A stretch of 64,000 nt of DNA from positions 434,001 to 498,000 of the forward strand of contig JAMXDE010000018.1 in NCBI GenBank assembly GCA_026770025.1, in the 5' to 3' direction. How positions within the stretch are numbered: position 1 is the first letter of the stretch; every line of letters starts with the position of its first letter. The notes below the pieces were generated by a model. It was not told the origin of the DNA. It worked only from the letters and a program-made list of their open reading frames with translations, and did not search any database. This DNA is from Craspedostauros australis. Its lineage: Eukaryota; Bacillariophyta; Bacillariophyceae; Mastogloiales; Achnanthaceae. The position numbers and the translations under genes were made by a program. Shown here one piece after another: positions 1-8,916 of the stretch.

Positions 1-157
1 GAAGGCTCCATCGAATGTTGTAGGTTCGATGTGCTTCTCTGGTTCCTTGTTCTCGTCCTGCATCGACAGTCCGATGTCGATTGCTGGTGCTTCGGTGATG
101 ATTGCATTCATCCCGTATAGTCCTGTTGTGCTATGATGAGTGATTTCGATCTCTTCT
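1..157 (-). mobile_element. Ty1/copia-type LTR element, part left of the LINE insertion
   Basis: This is the left-hand piece of the copia-type element whose right-hand piece begins at 8899. It ends with one of the two copies of the 18-base duplication made by the LINE. Its minus-strand translation contains a PTTF stretch of the kind that precedes the copia reverse transcriptase domain. The rest of the element (reverse transcriptase, RNase H, far LTR) must lie left of the window. The assignment rests on the shared duplication and on the position in the copia domain order. Confidence 0.75.
140..157. repeat. LINE target site duplication, left copy
   Basis: GTGATTTCGATCTCTTCT is found here and again at 8899-8916, exactly flanking the LINE. 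Flanking bases differ on both sides, so 18 bases is the full duplication. Confidence 0.9.
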
Positions 158-167
158 AATAATAATA
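158..167 (-). repeat. LINE 3' terminal TTA microsatellite tail
   Basis: AATAATAATA on the plus strand directly abuts the target duplication at 157. On the element's sense strand this is a run of TTA/TAT units and marks the 3' end of the LINE. Confidence 0.7.
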
Positions 168-260
168 ACTCAGTGATTACGTTACGTGCCGCTAGGGCTT
201 TACCCTCGTCTAGACGGGCCCCTCTAGGACCCGCTGTCGAGCGAGCTGTCGAAAGCGCGA

Positions 261-3200
261 TCAAAGTTTGACGAGCCACCCGGCCATCAGCGAGCGTTCC
301 TGTGTCATAGACTGGTGCCGCTGTCTGGCTCGAGCGTCCCGCCGTACCTGTTTCGCTCGTTCGATCCATGTGAGAACTTGACGATGCGTGCCAGTGTCGG
401 CCACCCCGCCTTGTAGAAGAACCTGCGATTCGCGCAGGGTAAGGCCGGGGGGATGAGAGGAGCGGAGTCGTCGCGCGAAATTGCGATCACGTGCAACCTC
501 CGAGTCTGGCGCTTCATGGACCAGGTGGTTCCTGGCGATCCAGACAGCCCAGGGTATCTTCCATATCCGGCGTATCACATCGGCCGCCCAGGCCTCCGCC
601 GTTCGGTGCTTGGACTGATTGTGTTTCATCCATTCGTGTTGTTGCTGGCGCCAGTCCACATGCAGAAAGCCTTGGAGCAGCGGCAGCCACCCCAGAACTC
701 GCTGAGGGCCCTGCGGCCGAACCTTCCAACGCCAACGACGCATCCCACTGCGCATGCCGTCCACCACTGTAGGGGCTGTGCCAACCGCCACCATGTACTC
801 CGTCAATTCCACCACCGACGCTTCCCATACATCGTCAAACCCACCACAGGTAAGAAGATGCTCCACAGTCTCATCTTGACGGCAGCTAGGACACTCGGAG
901 TGCCCTTGCTGCCCTGCCTGTTTCATTTTTCGGCCCACCGCCATGAACCCGGTTGAGAGCTTCGTCACGAACCGGGTATACTCACGGGCGGAAGCGGACT
1001 TGCGCGCCTTGGAGTATGCCAGCCAATCCACCGACGAGCAATCTGACTCACTCCAGCCATGTTTTGCTTGCCAATACTCAAGAATGTCATCCTGTTGTGC
1101 AGCTACCTCCATGGCGGAGGAGTCCACGTGCGAGTAGGGAGCCCCATTCCAGCCGATTCGCCAAATCGGGGCCGAAACGACCCATTTGTCTATCGCTGGC
1201 AACGCCGAGATTGCATCCCAGTGTCGCTTGGCTTCCGCGTCCGCTCGGACGTTCAGCCTAGCCCAGATGTCGAGTGGGGATGATGTATCATCCTGGTGCC
1301 CTTTCACCCACCTCCACTGTATAGAGCACTGGAGCATGGATTTAACGTGCTCGATCTCCGAGAGGATATCCCAATCCCTGTGTGTAGGCCGGGGAGAGCC
1401 GTCCCTAGCTCTGTTGAGAGCTTGTTTGCCATCGAGAGCGAGAGTGATGGAAGGGATGCTCACCTCGTGCTGCAGAAGAAACACGTGGATGAGGGAGGCG
1501 AGGATGCCCACCAGTTCGCTGCGATACGAGCTCTGCATCTGGGGAGATCCGGGGACTGTAGCCAACACCGAGACCGACTTTTGAGTGAGGGTGTCGTAGA
1601 TGATGGAAGCTGAGGTGCCCCTGCCGTCCTTGTAGGAGCCGTCGCTCACTGCCACCAGAGTACCCGCCTCGGACGCCCTTTGGGCATCTTGAGGAGTGAG
1701 GTCGCCTTCCGTGCTTTGGATGTACGGGAAGCGCTCGGGCTCGTGATGCGGAACCTCGTCCTGCGTGACTTGATGGCCTTTCGCGCTGTCCCATGTGATG
1801 TATCGGCCGTGCCTCGTCACAGAGACTCTCACAGCTTCCGCTGGTATGGGAAGGTCTGTGTATGCTGGGTGGAATCGCGCTCGCCTTGTGCGCCGTTGGC
1901 CCTGAGTCCTCCTGTAAGCTATCGTGGAGACCGTAGTCACCTCGAAGATTGCATCAGTGAGCGGGTCGTACCACCACCGCCACCTGTGCTCGTCAAAGTG
2001 CCAGGGGCCAAGGGGGTCCGACAGTGAGCCACCGGGGGAACACATCCTGCCGCAGAACTTCCGCCAATCGTTCCACCAGCTCGCTGGCAGCCGTGAAGGC
2101 AGTCGCGGCCAGGATCGTCGCAGCGTGGACGCTTCGTGCCCGGCCATGGCCTCGGCGATGATACGGGAGCCATCTGCGGACGCGATGTCTGAGACAAACA
2201 CTGCTCCGAGTGACAACCTGCACATGTTCACGCGTCGGAGTCGATGCCCGTGGTATCCATAGCCCAAGGCAATCTCCGTGAGAGCTCTGTCCTCATGCCT
2301 TTGAGGGATCAACGCCAGGGTGGTTTCCTTGATATGGAATCCGGCCTCCTGGATATCACCCCACAGGTTGGAGACCCAGCAGGGGGTGAGAGAATCGCGA
2401 AGCAGATGGTGTGGATGGTCAAAAAGGGAGCCTGACACGCCCACTTCGTCTTTGAGGGCCTCTATCGAGTGCTCGATCATCCTCCCTGTCGGGGTTGATG
2501 CGTGGACTTCCAGAAACATTGCCTGTACTTGTCGAACAACTTGGCGCCTCCAGGGATTCGGGATCCCAAGGCCTCCTTCGGCGACGGGTGCATAAAGAAC
2601 TGCTCGAGGAAAGGTGCGCATCAGCTTCATCTTGGGGAGGGCGGCTTGCAGAGCTGGGGCTGTGATGTAGTTCCATTGACCGGGTGTCAGCTGGACCGCA
2701 GCCATCACGTACTCAATGGACTTCATAAACCGTAGAACCAGCGCCGCTCTGGCCTCGCTGGGGGAAACCTGGGCCACCCGCAACTTGTCCGCGAACAGTT
2801 CGGCCTTACGCCGGAGTGTGCTGACTTGGACGTCATTGCGGCCGTCAAGGGAGATGGCCACCCCCAGTGTTTCGACTGGGTCGGTATGCCGCTTCCGCAG
2901 GATAACGGCTCTGTTGTCGCCACCTGACTGAATGTCGATGACGTCGCCCATGTTTGAATCCTCCGCCCACCATTGGCCTGATTCGAAGGAGAAATGAACA
3001 GCCCACCACGCGGACTTAGCGGGCACTATGGCGCCGCCCGTGGCCGCTAGGAGGTTGCTCCACTCCTCGATCATGTCTTGGAACTTCTGGAAACCCTCTT
3101 GAGGGGATTCTCTTTGTTTAGAGATTCGTACGAGGTCTGTATCGTCAACAAAGGCGGAACCCAGGACTTTCAGTGGGGAACGACTGAGTGGAGCTCTGAG

Positions 3201-5696
3201 AACGGATTCGTGGCCTTGTGCTTGCATTGCCTTGAACATGACTGAGCTGATGACCGCCCATATGGCGGGCCCGGCTCCGTTGCCTTGTCCAATGCCGTGC
3301 ATAAGGCACTGGTGGTCCTTTACGTAGCTGGCTTGAGACACTCCGTACGCCGTGCTGATGTGATGCTCGGACTGCTGAAGCGTGCCAAACATGCTTCTCA
3401 CCGCGCTGGGATTCGCCCCTGCTGCCATCATGGCTGCCGCAGCAAAGTTCGGAACTATCCGATCGTAGCACGACTTCGCATCGTTGGAGCAGAAGAAGAC
3501 CGGAGCCTTCTTCTGGTAAGCGATGTCAAGCGAGAGCCGCTTGTTGAGAGCGGCTACAATCACCGACATGCCTCTCCTGCTGCCGAACTGATACTGTGAC
3601 AACCAACCCGTCGACTCTGCAGCGGACATCATGTCACGGCCGAGACGCTTGTTGTTGATGTTGAATTGCGCGTCCATGAGCTGGATGGTGCGCATCCTCT
3701 CGATGTTGTATACCTGCGCTTTCTTCAGTATCTGCACGTCGGTGATCCGGTGCCAGGCGAGTGGGGCCACAGCACACTGGTACGGAATTTCCCGGAGCTG
3801 CATGTCCACTTTGGCCAGCGTAGAATTCTGTGCTGCCGCCTTGTAGTGCCCGAAGTGTGGGGTGGACGGTTCCGAGTTGACGCGCTCTGTCTGCTTCTTC
3901 CATGCGTCCTGATGGTCGTCGACGGTCAGAAGGTCCGGCCTGTGAGTCTGCGGCTGTAAGGCTTGCAGGAGGGCGACCAGTTGGTCATTCATCTTGTCTG
4001 GGAGAGGGGTTGCGCCAAGGAGCACTTGCCCGGATGTCTCTTTAGACCAGATCTTGTCTAGGAACGCTCGCCCGGGTCGCACCAGGCAGGGCGCTTCTTT
4101 GGCCTGTGAGAAACGCTGACGGTTTTCGCGGATGCAAGTCTTTGCGATAAGCGCCGGCTCCGTGCATTCGTGGGTTTCACCCAGCTCGTTGGTGAACAAG
4201 ACTTTTGTCGTCAGCGAATTCTCGGCGCCGAAGACCCGCCTGAGACGTCGGGATTCGGCTCTCTGCGCCTCCCTGTTCTGGAGTTGCTGGAGGGCGCTGT
4301 CTGCTTCCAGTAGGCCTTGCTCCTGTTTTGCTTGGGCCAGCTCGACCAGGTAGTCTTGCCGGAGTGTCCGTTGCCGCTTCTGCAGAGCATAGTACTTCTT
4401 GTATGCTTGTTCGCGCCTCGATTTTGCGGCATCGAGTGAATCTGGTGGGTCGAGCCCCGTCGCCTTGCGGAGACGTCTCCTTAGAGAAGAACTGACGTGC
4501 ACTTTGGACAAGGCCTTGACCTCAAGGGTCCAAAACCTGATATTGAGGCGTGCGTGCTTGATCTCCGGCGACCACTCGATGGCGCCCATCTTCAGCTTGC
4601 GGCAGCCCTTCTCCGCCTTCCGTTTGATTTCGTGGGTCTGGTTCATCAGCCGATCGAGTTTGGCTGTCTGGGTGGAGTTGAGCTCCCACCCCTGCTTACT
4701 CGCTGCGAGATAGAGGGCATTCGCTCGCCGAATGATGCCGTGCTTGGTGTACTCCTCAAGCAGTGAATCGTTGTACCTCTTCACCACGTTAGGGTTTTGA
4801 AGCTGGAGGCGTCTGGGCGGTCGGGAAGGTATAGGTCTGGTGCCGTGTCCCAGGACCTCATGGAAGTCCAGATCGATCCACAGTGCCTTGTGGTCGGATG
4901 GGATCGCTTCGCCAAAGTCAAAGTACCCTCCATCCACGATGTGTGCCCCGGAGGACAGGAAGATTGCGTCAATGGGGACACCTTTCTGATTACGTTGCTG
5001 AGTGGCTGACCTGGACGCTTCGCCCATGAAGGACCAAAGCGCGTTGGGAAGGCCAAGGTTGGACATGGATTGGGCGGTGGGGCTGTCGATGGCGTCGTCA
5101 TTGACATCAGCGCCGAGGACTACGACCTCTCCAGCCTCCTTCCATCTCTTAATATCGTCTTCGAGGTCCATTTGCCAGGCAGACAGCGGGTCAAGATCCC
5201 TTCCGGTTGCCTGGAGGGCCCGGAGGTGCTGGGACCAAACCGTATGCTCGCCTTGCTCGGATCTGCAGGGTCGGTAGGCAGAAACGACTCGGAGCCGCTT
5301 GCCTTGTTTCCCCTCGAAGGAGAGAGAGGACCATCTGCCCATGCCGGAGGGGTTGGCCTCGCGCCCGTTGACTCGATGAGATAGCTCGTTGAATGCGGAG
5401 ACAGCTGTACCTCCGTATTGCCGCGGTGCGAGATGCACGTCGTGCATGTTGTGGGCGAAGACGGATTTCTCTTTGCGAAGAGGGCCGGGGAGCCGCTCCT
5501 TCCATTGGTCGAACGCCAGTACGTTATCCCAACGAATGTTCGTTTCGGCCATCGCAATCACGTCGACTTCCTCCCGATGGATGAATTCGAATATGGCCTG
5601 GTTTTTCTCTTGGTACTTCTTTAAGGGAAGCTGGGCCACATTCTGAAAGACGATGCGGATGGTGTCCTTCCTCTTGGGTTTCTGAGACGTTTGCAT
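261..5696 (-). CDS. LINE ORF2: endonuclease, reverse transcriptase, RNase H
   Basis: A protein of 1811 residues. Residues 1 to about 280 are an APE-type endonuclease that nicks the target: an early FQNVAQ motif, the metal-binding E in MAETN, GADVND, and the SDH motif near its end. The reverse transcriptase follows, with the first catalytic Asp region SNDAKSCYD near residue 735 and the active-site box FVDD (for the usual YxDD) near 850. RNase H begins near 1345 with VSDGS, has the Glu in YRSEL and Asp in LALDG, and has WVKGHQDD near 1460. A zinc-finger-like C-x2-C-x7-H-x3-C (CPSC...TC) lies near 1600, as in the zf-RVT tail of other LINEs. All key residues are present. The ATG at 5696 starts just before the endonuclease. 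The enzyme performs target-primed reverse transcription of its own RNA. Confidence 0.92.
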   Translation of the reverse strand: MQTSQKPKRKDTIRIVFQNVAQLPLKKYQEKNQAIFEFIHREEVDVIAMAETNIRWDNVLAFDQWKERLPGPLRKEKSVFAHNMHDVHLAPRQYGGTAVSAFNELSHRVNGREANPSGMGRWSSLSFEGKQGKRLRVVSAYRPCRSEQGEHTVWSQHLRALQATGRDLDPLSAWQMDLEDDIKRWKEAGEVVVLGADVNDDAIDSPTAQSMSNLGLPNALWSFMGEASRSATQQRNQKGVPIDAIFLSSGAHIVDGGYFDFGEAIPSDHKALWIDLDFHEVLGHGTRPIPSRPPRRLQLQNPNVVKRYNDSLLEEYTKHGIIRRANALYLAASKQGWELNSTQTAKLDRLMNQTHEIKRKAEKGCRKLKMGAIEWSPEIKHARLNIRFWTLEVKALSKVHVSSSLRRRLRKATGLDPPDSLDAAKSRREQAYKKYYALQKRQRTLRQDYLVELAQAKQEQGLLEADSALQQLQNREAQRAESRRLRRVFGAENSLTTKVLFTNELGETHECTEPALIAKTCIRENRQRFSQAKEAPCLVRPGRAFLDKIWSKETSGQVLLGATPLPDKMNDQLVALLQALQPQTHRPDLLTVDDHQDAWKKQTERVNSEPSTPHFGHYKAAAQNSTLAKVDMQLREIPYQCAVAPLAWHRITDVQILKKAQVYNIERMRTIQLMDAQFNINNKRLGRDMMSAAESTGWLSQYQFGSRRGMSVIVAALNKRLSLDIAYQKKAPVFFCSNDAKSCYDRIVPNFAAAAMMAAGANPSAVRSMFGTLQQSEHHISTAYGVSQASYVKDHQCLMHGIGQGNGAGPAIWAVISSVMFKAMQAQGHESVLRAPLSRSPLKVLGSAFVDDTDLVRISKQRESPQEGFQKFQDMIEEWSNLLAATGGAIVPAKSAWWAVHFSFESGQWWAEDSNMGDVIDIQSGGDNRAVILRKRHTDPVETLGVAISLDGRNDVQVSTLRRKAELFADKLRVAQVSPSEARAALVLRFMKSIEYVMAAVQLTPGQWNYITAPALQAALPKMKLMRTFPRAVLYAPVAEGGLGIPNPWRRQVVRQVQAMFLEVHASTPTGRMIEHSIEALKDEVGVSGSLFDHPHHLLRDSLTPCWVSNLWGDIQEAGFHIKETTLALIPQRHEDRALTEIALGYGYHGHRLRRVNMCRLSLGAVFVSDIASADGSRIIAEAMAGHEASTLRRSWPRLPSRLPASWWNDWRKFCGRMCSPGGSLSDPLGPWHFDEHRWRWWYDPLTDAIFEVTTVSTIAYRRTQGQRRTRRARFHPAYTDLPIPAEAVRVSVTRHGRYITWDSAKGHQVTQDEVPHHEPERFPYIQSTEGDLTPQDAQRASEAGTLVAVSDGSYKDGRGTSASIIYDTLTQKSVSVLATVPGSPQMQSSYRSELVGILASLIHVFLLQHEVSIPSITLALDGKQALNRARDGSPRPTHRDWDILSEIEHVKSMLQCSIQWRWVKGHQDDTSSPLDIWARLNVRADAEAKRHWDAISALPAIDKWVVSAPIWRIGWNGAPYSHVDSSAMEVAAQQDDILEYWQAKHGWSESDCSSVDWLAYSKARKSASAREYTRFVTKLSTGFMAVGRKMKQAGQQGHSECPSCRQDETVEHLLTCGGFDDVWEASVVELTEYMVAVGTAPTVVDGMRSGMRRWRWKVRPQGPQRVLGWLPLLQGFLHVDWRQQQHEWMKHNQSKHRTAEAWAADVIRRIWKIPWAVWIARNHLVHEAPDSEVARDRNFARRLRSSHPPGLTLRESQVLLQGGVADTGTHRQVLTWIERAKQVRRDARARQRHQSMTQERSLMAGWLVKL

Positions 5697-6525
5697 GTTG
5701 TCGTCGCGTTTCGGTAGGTCGCCTTGACGTCGGTCTTGAAAGTTTGGAGTGACGGCAGTGGCCAGAGGGCCTCGTGTGAGCGTTGCAGGTACGGATCTGA
5801 CAGCGCCTGTATAAGTGTTGCGTGAGCGTATGTGTGGGATGGTGAGGGTACGCGGATGTAGTGGTGTGCACAGAGGTAGTGGTGTGCGTGTTGGTGTGCG
5901 TACGGGATTATGTGGTGGTGAGTGGGTTGGTTCGTGTGGTGGTTAGAGTGGTGGTGCGTGTGGTGGTGAGTGTGGTGGTTGGTGTGGTGGTTAGTGTGGT
6001 GGTTAGTGTGGTAGTTAGTGTCGTGGAGTGTGTGGGGGAGCGTTCGGTGATGTGGGTTGGGTGGTGTAAGCGTGGTGTGAATGCGGTGGTGTGGAAATTA
6101 ATGTAACTGGTTGGAAAGTGAATGGTTGTGAGAGTGGAGTCCGGGCGCCGAGGAGTCCTGCAGCTGTGTGTAGTGGGAGTCGCAGATGTTCGAACGCCGG
6201 TGTGGACTGGGGTCTTAGTACGGTAGGGGAGGTTGTGATACTGTCGCCTGGGTTGTTCGTCGGTCTTGGCAATGTAGATGCGATCGGGGCCGCTGTAGTG
6301 GCCGGGTGGGGAAGTGGTCCTGGAGTCTTTGTGGTGTGGTACTGCCGGGACGGCCTTCGTGCTTGTTGGTTGTGTCGTGGTAGTAGTTGTAGTGTTCTTT
6401 GGTGTGAGTACTGGTGTAATCGTTCTTGTTGTAGTTGTCGTCGTTGGTGGTTGTTTTTTTTTATAGTGGCCGGGACCGGGTGGAGAGGGTTCTTATTCCT
6501 CTCGGTTTAGAGTGTGTTGGGACTG
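5697..6525 (-). other. LINE inter-ORF spacer with GTGGT-rich minisatellite
   Basis: The 829 bases between ORF1 and ORF2 hold no convincing reading frame. Positions about 5935-6035 are a degenerate tandem array of GTGGTGGTTAGT-like units; on the element's sense strand this is C/A-rich and nearly G-free. Such an unstructured stretch could help ribosomes reach ORF2, but that is inference. Spacers between LINE ORFs are usually much shorter. Confidence 0.6.
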
Positions 6526-8799
6526 CTACTCCTTGGTATCCATGGCGTCTTTGCTGCCAGTGAGTGGTACCTCGGGGAGAGGGGATAGGGCCACAGACGG
6601 GAAGGCGTACGAGCCATCCTTGGTCGTGATCGGCATCTCCACGTCATGTAGAGCTGTTGGATCGGTGGCGAACTGATTTGGCCGGGCCGCCTTGGTCCGA
6701 GTGGTTTTGGTCATCGCGTGGCCTGCGAATTCCACCTGCTGATGGAGAGAGATGTCCGCAAAGGTTGCCAGGGTGTTGGACCCCACGGTATGGTTGTCTC
6801 CAGTTTGATTCTTTGGAATGTTGTCCAGATCGATCTCAATCTTGAGAAGGGGGATGCGCTTGGCACGGCCTTCGTCGTCTACTGCGCCTTTCCAACCCAT
6901 GTCTTCTGCGAGAACCGAGTTCATTGCCTCCACGTCCGAGTGAAGGACACTTTGAGCAATCTCGGTGTATTCCTCAATCTCGTCTTCGTCGATGCCTGTG
7001 ACAAAACCTGTTGCCCAGTCTTCCGTGAAGTTGTCTGTGTCCGCCCAGCCGGAGGGAGTGAACCAGTGGTGGCAGTTACCTCCGAGTAGTTTGAGGCAAA
7101 GGAATGGGAGCTTGGAGATCACCTCTTGCGCCTCGACTTGGCGGTCCTCGTGGTACACAAAGTTGGTACGGAAGGGATCTGCTCTGTCAGTATCCACGGA
7201 TACGAATAGGGCGTATTCGGGGCTCGCGAAGGATCGGAAATTCATGATCACCTCACGGAGTGAGACCAGGTACACTGACATTGGGACGTCCAGTTCTTGG
7301 ATCGATTCGACACCTTGTGTGAGCATCTTCGTTTCAAATCGGTGCTGGGCCTTCGCCATATACTCGAGACCCAGGAGCTTCCTTGGGGAGGGGACGAAGC
7401 GCGGGTCGAGTGCATCTGGCATGAACCGAAGCTGCTTGCCGAGGACCAGACTGGCACCTTTGTCATTAAAGATTCGCTTCATCGCGGCACGGCACTCCTT
7501 GGCTTTGGAGTGGCCGCACATGACATGTGCTGCACGCTGCCTGTCTTTGAATTCTTTGCGTTTCACCTGACGTCCAGACCGTAGGCGAATCTCTTTGAGG
7601 CGTATTTCGATTTCCATCACTCCAGACACTTTGCTGTGGCCACCGATGACTTCTGCCAAGTCTTTGTTGTTGGTGGTGCTATGGCTGCCAAAAAGCCAGC
7701 CTGCCGAGACGATTGTCTTTTCCTGGATCGCGGATGGTTTCATGTGAATACCTTCATCAATCAGCGTGCCATCGTCCTTGAATGAGTCGAAGTCCTTCTT
7801 GTGGGCAAGAAGAATACGTGTGAAAATGGTGTTCCCCGTCCTTGCGTAGAGGTTCTTGACGAACAACTTCACTGTCTCTCTGGATTCCCATTTGCCGTCT
7901 CGCTTGGACCAAGGCCTTGTGGTGCCGTGGTGCCAGGACATGAACTTGGCGTTGACGTCATTTTGGAAGACGAAGTCGACCACGACGTTGAGACTTTCGA
8001 TCGCTTGCGCGGGAGCGGTCTTGTCCCCATCTCTGGGAGCAGGAAGTCGCAGGTCTACAAAGGTGCGATGGAAGTCAGATAGTGCATTGTTGACCGAGTT
8101 GCGGGTTTTCTCCGTCGATTCTCTGCGAAGGTAAAGCATCTCCGTTTTCTTCTGTTTCTTCTTCTCCGATGGGTTGGGGGAAATTGCTTTCTCCCCTTCC
8201 AGGTTGTCCACATCGATTTGCTTGTCTTTCATGAAGACCAGGCGAGCTGCGATCCATCCTGCGGATTCGTGAGTCTCCCTCAACCTGCCGCTCTCCCACA
8301 TGGAGGTGAACAGGTTGTCCGTCTTGATGAGACGTAGGTAGAGGTCGATGGTGCGGGCATTGTCGTTCGGATCCAGTTTCTGTTGCGTGGCTTTTTGAAA
8401 GATGTCTGACCACTGTGCGACTTTGACGAATGGAGGGTTGCCAGCCAGTCCTTTGATGTATCTTGCTGCATCGTGAATGGTGTCGCCTTCGCCGAAGAGT
8501 TCCTTGAAGGGTTGGACCAGGCGCGTCGCGAAGTTGCGCTCCTTGAGCATTTTTCGCCATTGTTGCTCCAGTGCGTGGCTCCAGATCCAGCCGTCTTTTT
8601 TCGTGGTGCTGGAACTTTTGGGTGTAGGAGCCTGCTCGTCGGTCATTGTAACTTCCTCGTCGCCATGGGGGTCGTTCGAAGCTGGGATTTGGACAGGTGG
8701 TGGGTAGGCCTTTGCCGGAGGCTTGCCTGGCGGCGGTGGGGGTATCGGGGCCATGGTGTCGGCTTTGTGATCGCGGTCACTACGTTTTTGTTTCGCCAT
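6526..8799 (-). CDS. LINE ORF1 (putative RNA-binding/nucleoprotein)
   Basis: A protein of 757 residues encoded 5' of ORF2 on the same strand and within the same target duplications, so it belongs to the LINE as ORF1. The N-terminus is proline-rich (PPPPPGKPP) and disordered for about 75 residues. The rest looks globular and basic, with a lysine-rich stretch near residue 215 (EKKKQKK). I see no CCHC zinc knuckle, which ORF1 proteins of many I-like LINEs have, and no clear RRM or coiled coil. Its role as an RNA chaperone or particle protein is inferred from position only. The alternative is that it is a captured host gene. Confidence 0.7.
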   Translation of the reverse strand: MAKQKRSDRDHKADTMAPIPPPPPGKPPAKAYPPPVQIPASNDPHGDEEVTMTDEQAPTPKSSSTTKKDGWIWSHALEQQWRKMLKERNFATRLVQPFKELFGEGDTIHDAARYIKGLAGNPPFVKVAQWSDIFQKATQQKLDPNDNARTIDLYLRLIKTDNLFTSMWESGRLRETHESAGWIAARLVFMKDKQIDVDNLEGEKAISPNPSEKKKQKKTEMLYLRRESTEKTRNSVNNALSDFHRTFVDLRLPAPRDGDKTAPAQAIESLNVVVDFVFQNDVNAKFMSWHHGTTRPWSKRDGKWESRETVKLFVKNLYARTGNTIFTRILLAHKKDFDSFKDDGTLIDEGIHMKPSAIQEKTIVSAGWLFGSHSTTNNKDLAEVIGGHSKVSGVMEIEIRLKEIRLRSGRQVKRKEFKDRQRAAHVMCGHSKAKECRAAMKRIFNDKGASLVLGKQLRFMPDALDPRFVPSPRKLLGLEYMAKAQHRFETKMLTQGVESIQELDVPMSVYLVSLREVIMNFRSFASPEYALFVSVDTDRADPFRTNFVYHEDRQVEAQEVISKLPFLCLKLLGGNCHHWFTPSGWADTDNFTEDWATGFVTGIDEDEIEEYTEIAQSVLHSDVEAMNSVLAEDMGWKGAVDDEGRAKRIPLLKIEIDLDNIPKNQTGDNHTVGSNTLATFADISLHQQVEFAGHAMTKTTRTKAARPNQFATDPTALHDVEMPITTKDGSYAFPSVALSPLPEVPLTGSKDAMDTKE

Positions 8800-8898
8800 T
8801 GTCGCGGCTTCACTTCCAGTACTGGTTTAACGTGTTCTACGTAAGAATTTTTGTACCAGTTCTACGTACGTCTTCGACAGGGGAAGGGTCACGAGACT

Positions 8899-8916
8899 GT
8901 GATTTCGATCTCTTCT
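8899..8916. repeat. LINE target site duplication, right copy
   Basis: Second copy of the 18-base sequence at 140-157. It lies within the copia-type element and adjoins the 5' end of the LINE. Confidence 0.9.

Larger units (their letters stand above)
158..8898 (-). mobile_element. Full-length non-LTR retrotransposon (LINE) with ORF1, ORF2 and RNase H
   Basis: An 8.74-kb LINE on the minus strand, bounded by an 18-base target duplication. Reading 5' to 3' it has a 99-base leader (8898-8800), ORF1 (8799-6526), an 829-base spacer, ORF2 (5696-261), and a short 3' tail that ends in a TTA-type microsatellite (158-167) instead of poly(A). ORF2 carries an APE-like endonuclease, reverse transcriptase and RNase H, which fits the I-like group of LINEs; tails of TAA-type repeats are known in that group. 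Both ORFs are open throughout and the duplication is perfect, so the insertion is recent and could be an active copy. The exact clade cannot be fixed without a tree. Confidence 0.9.
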
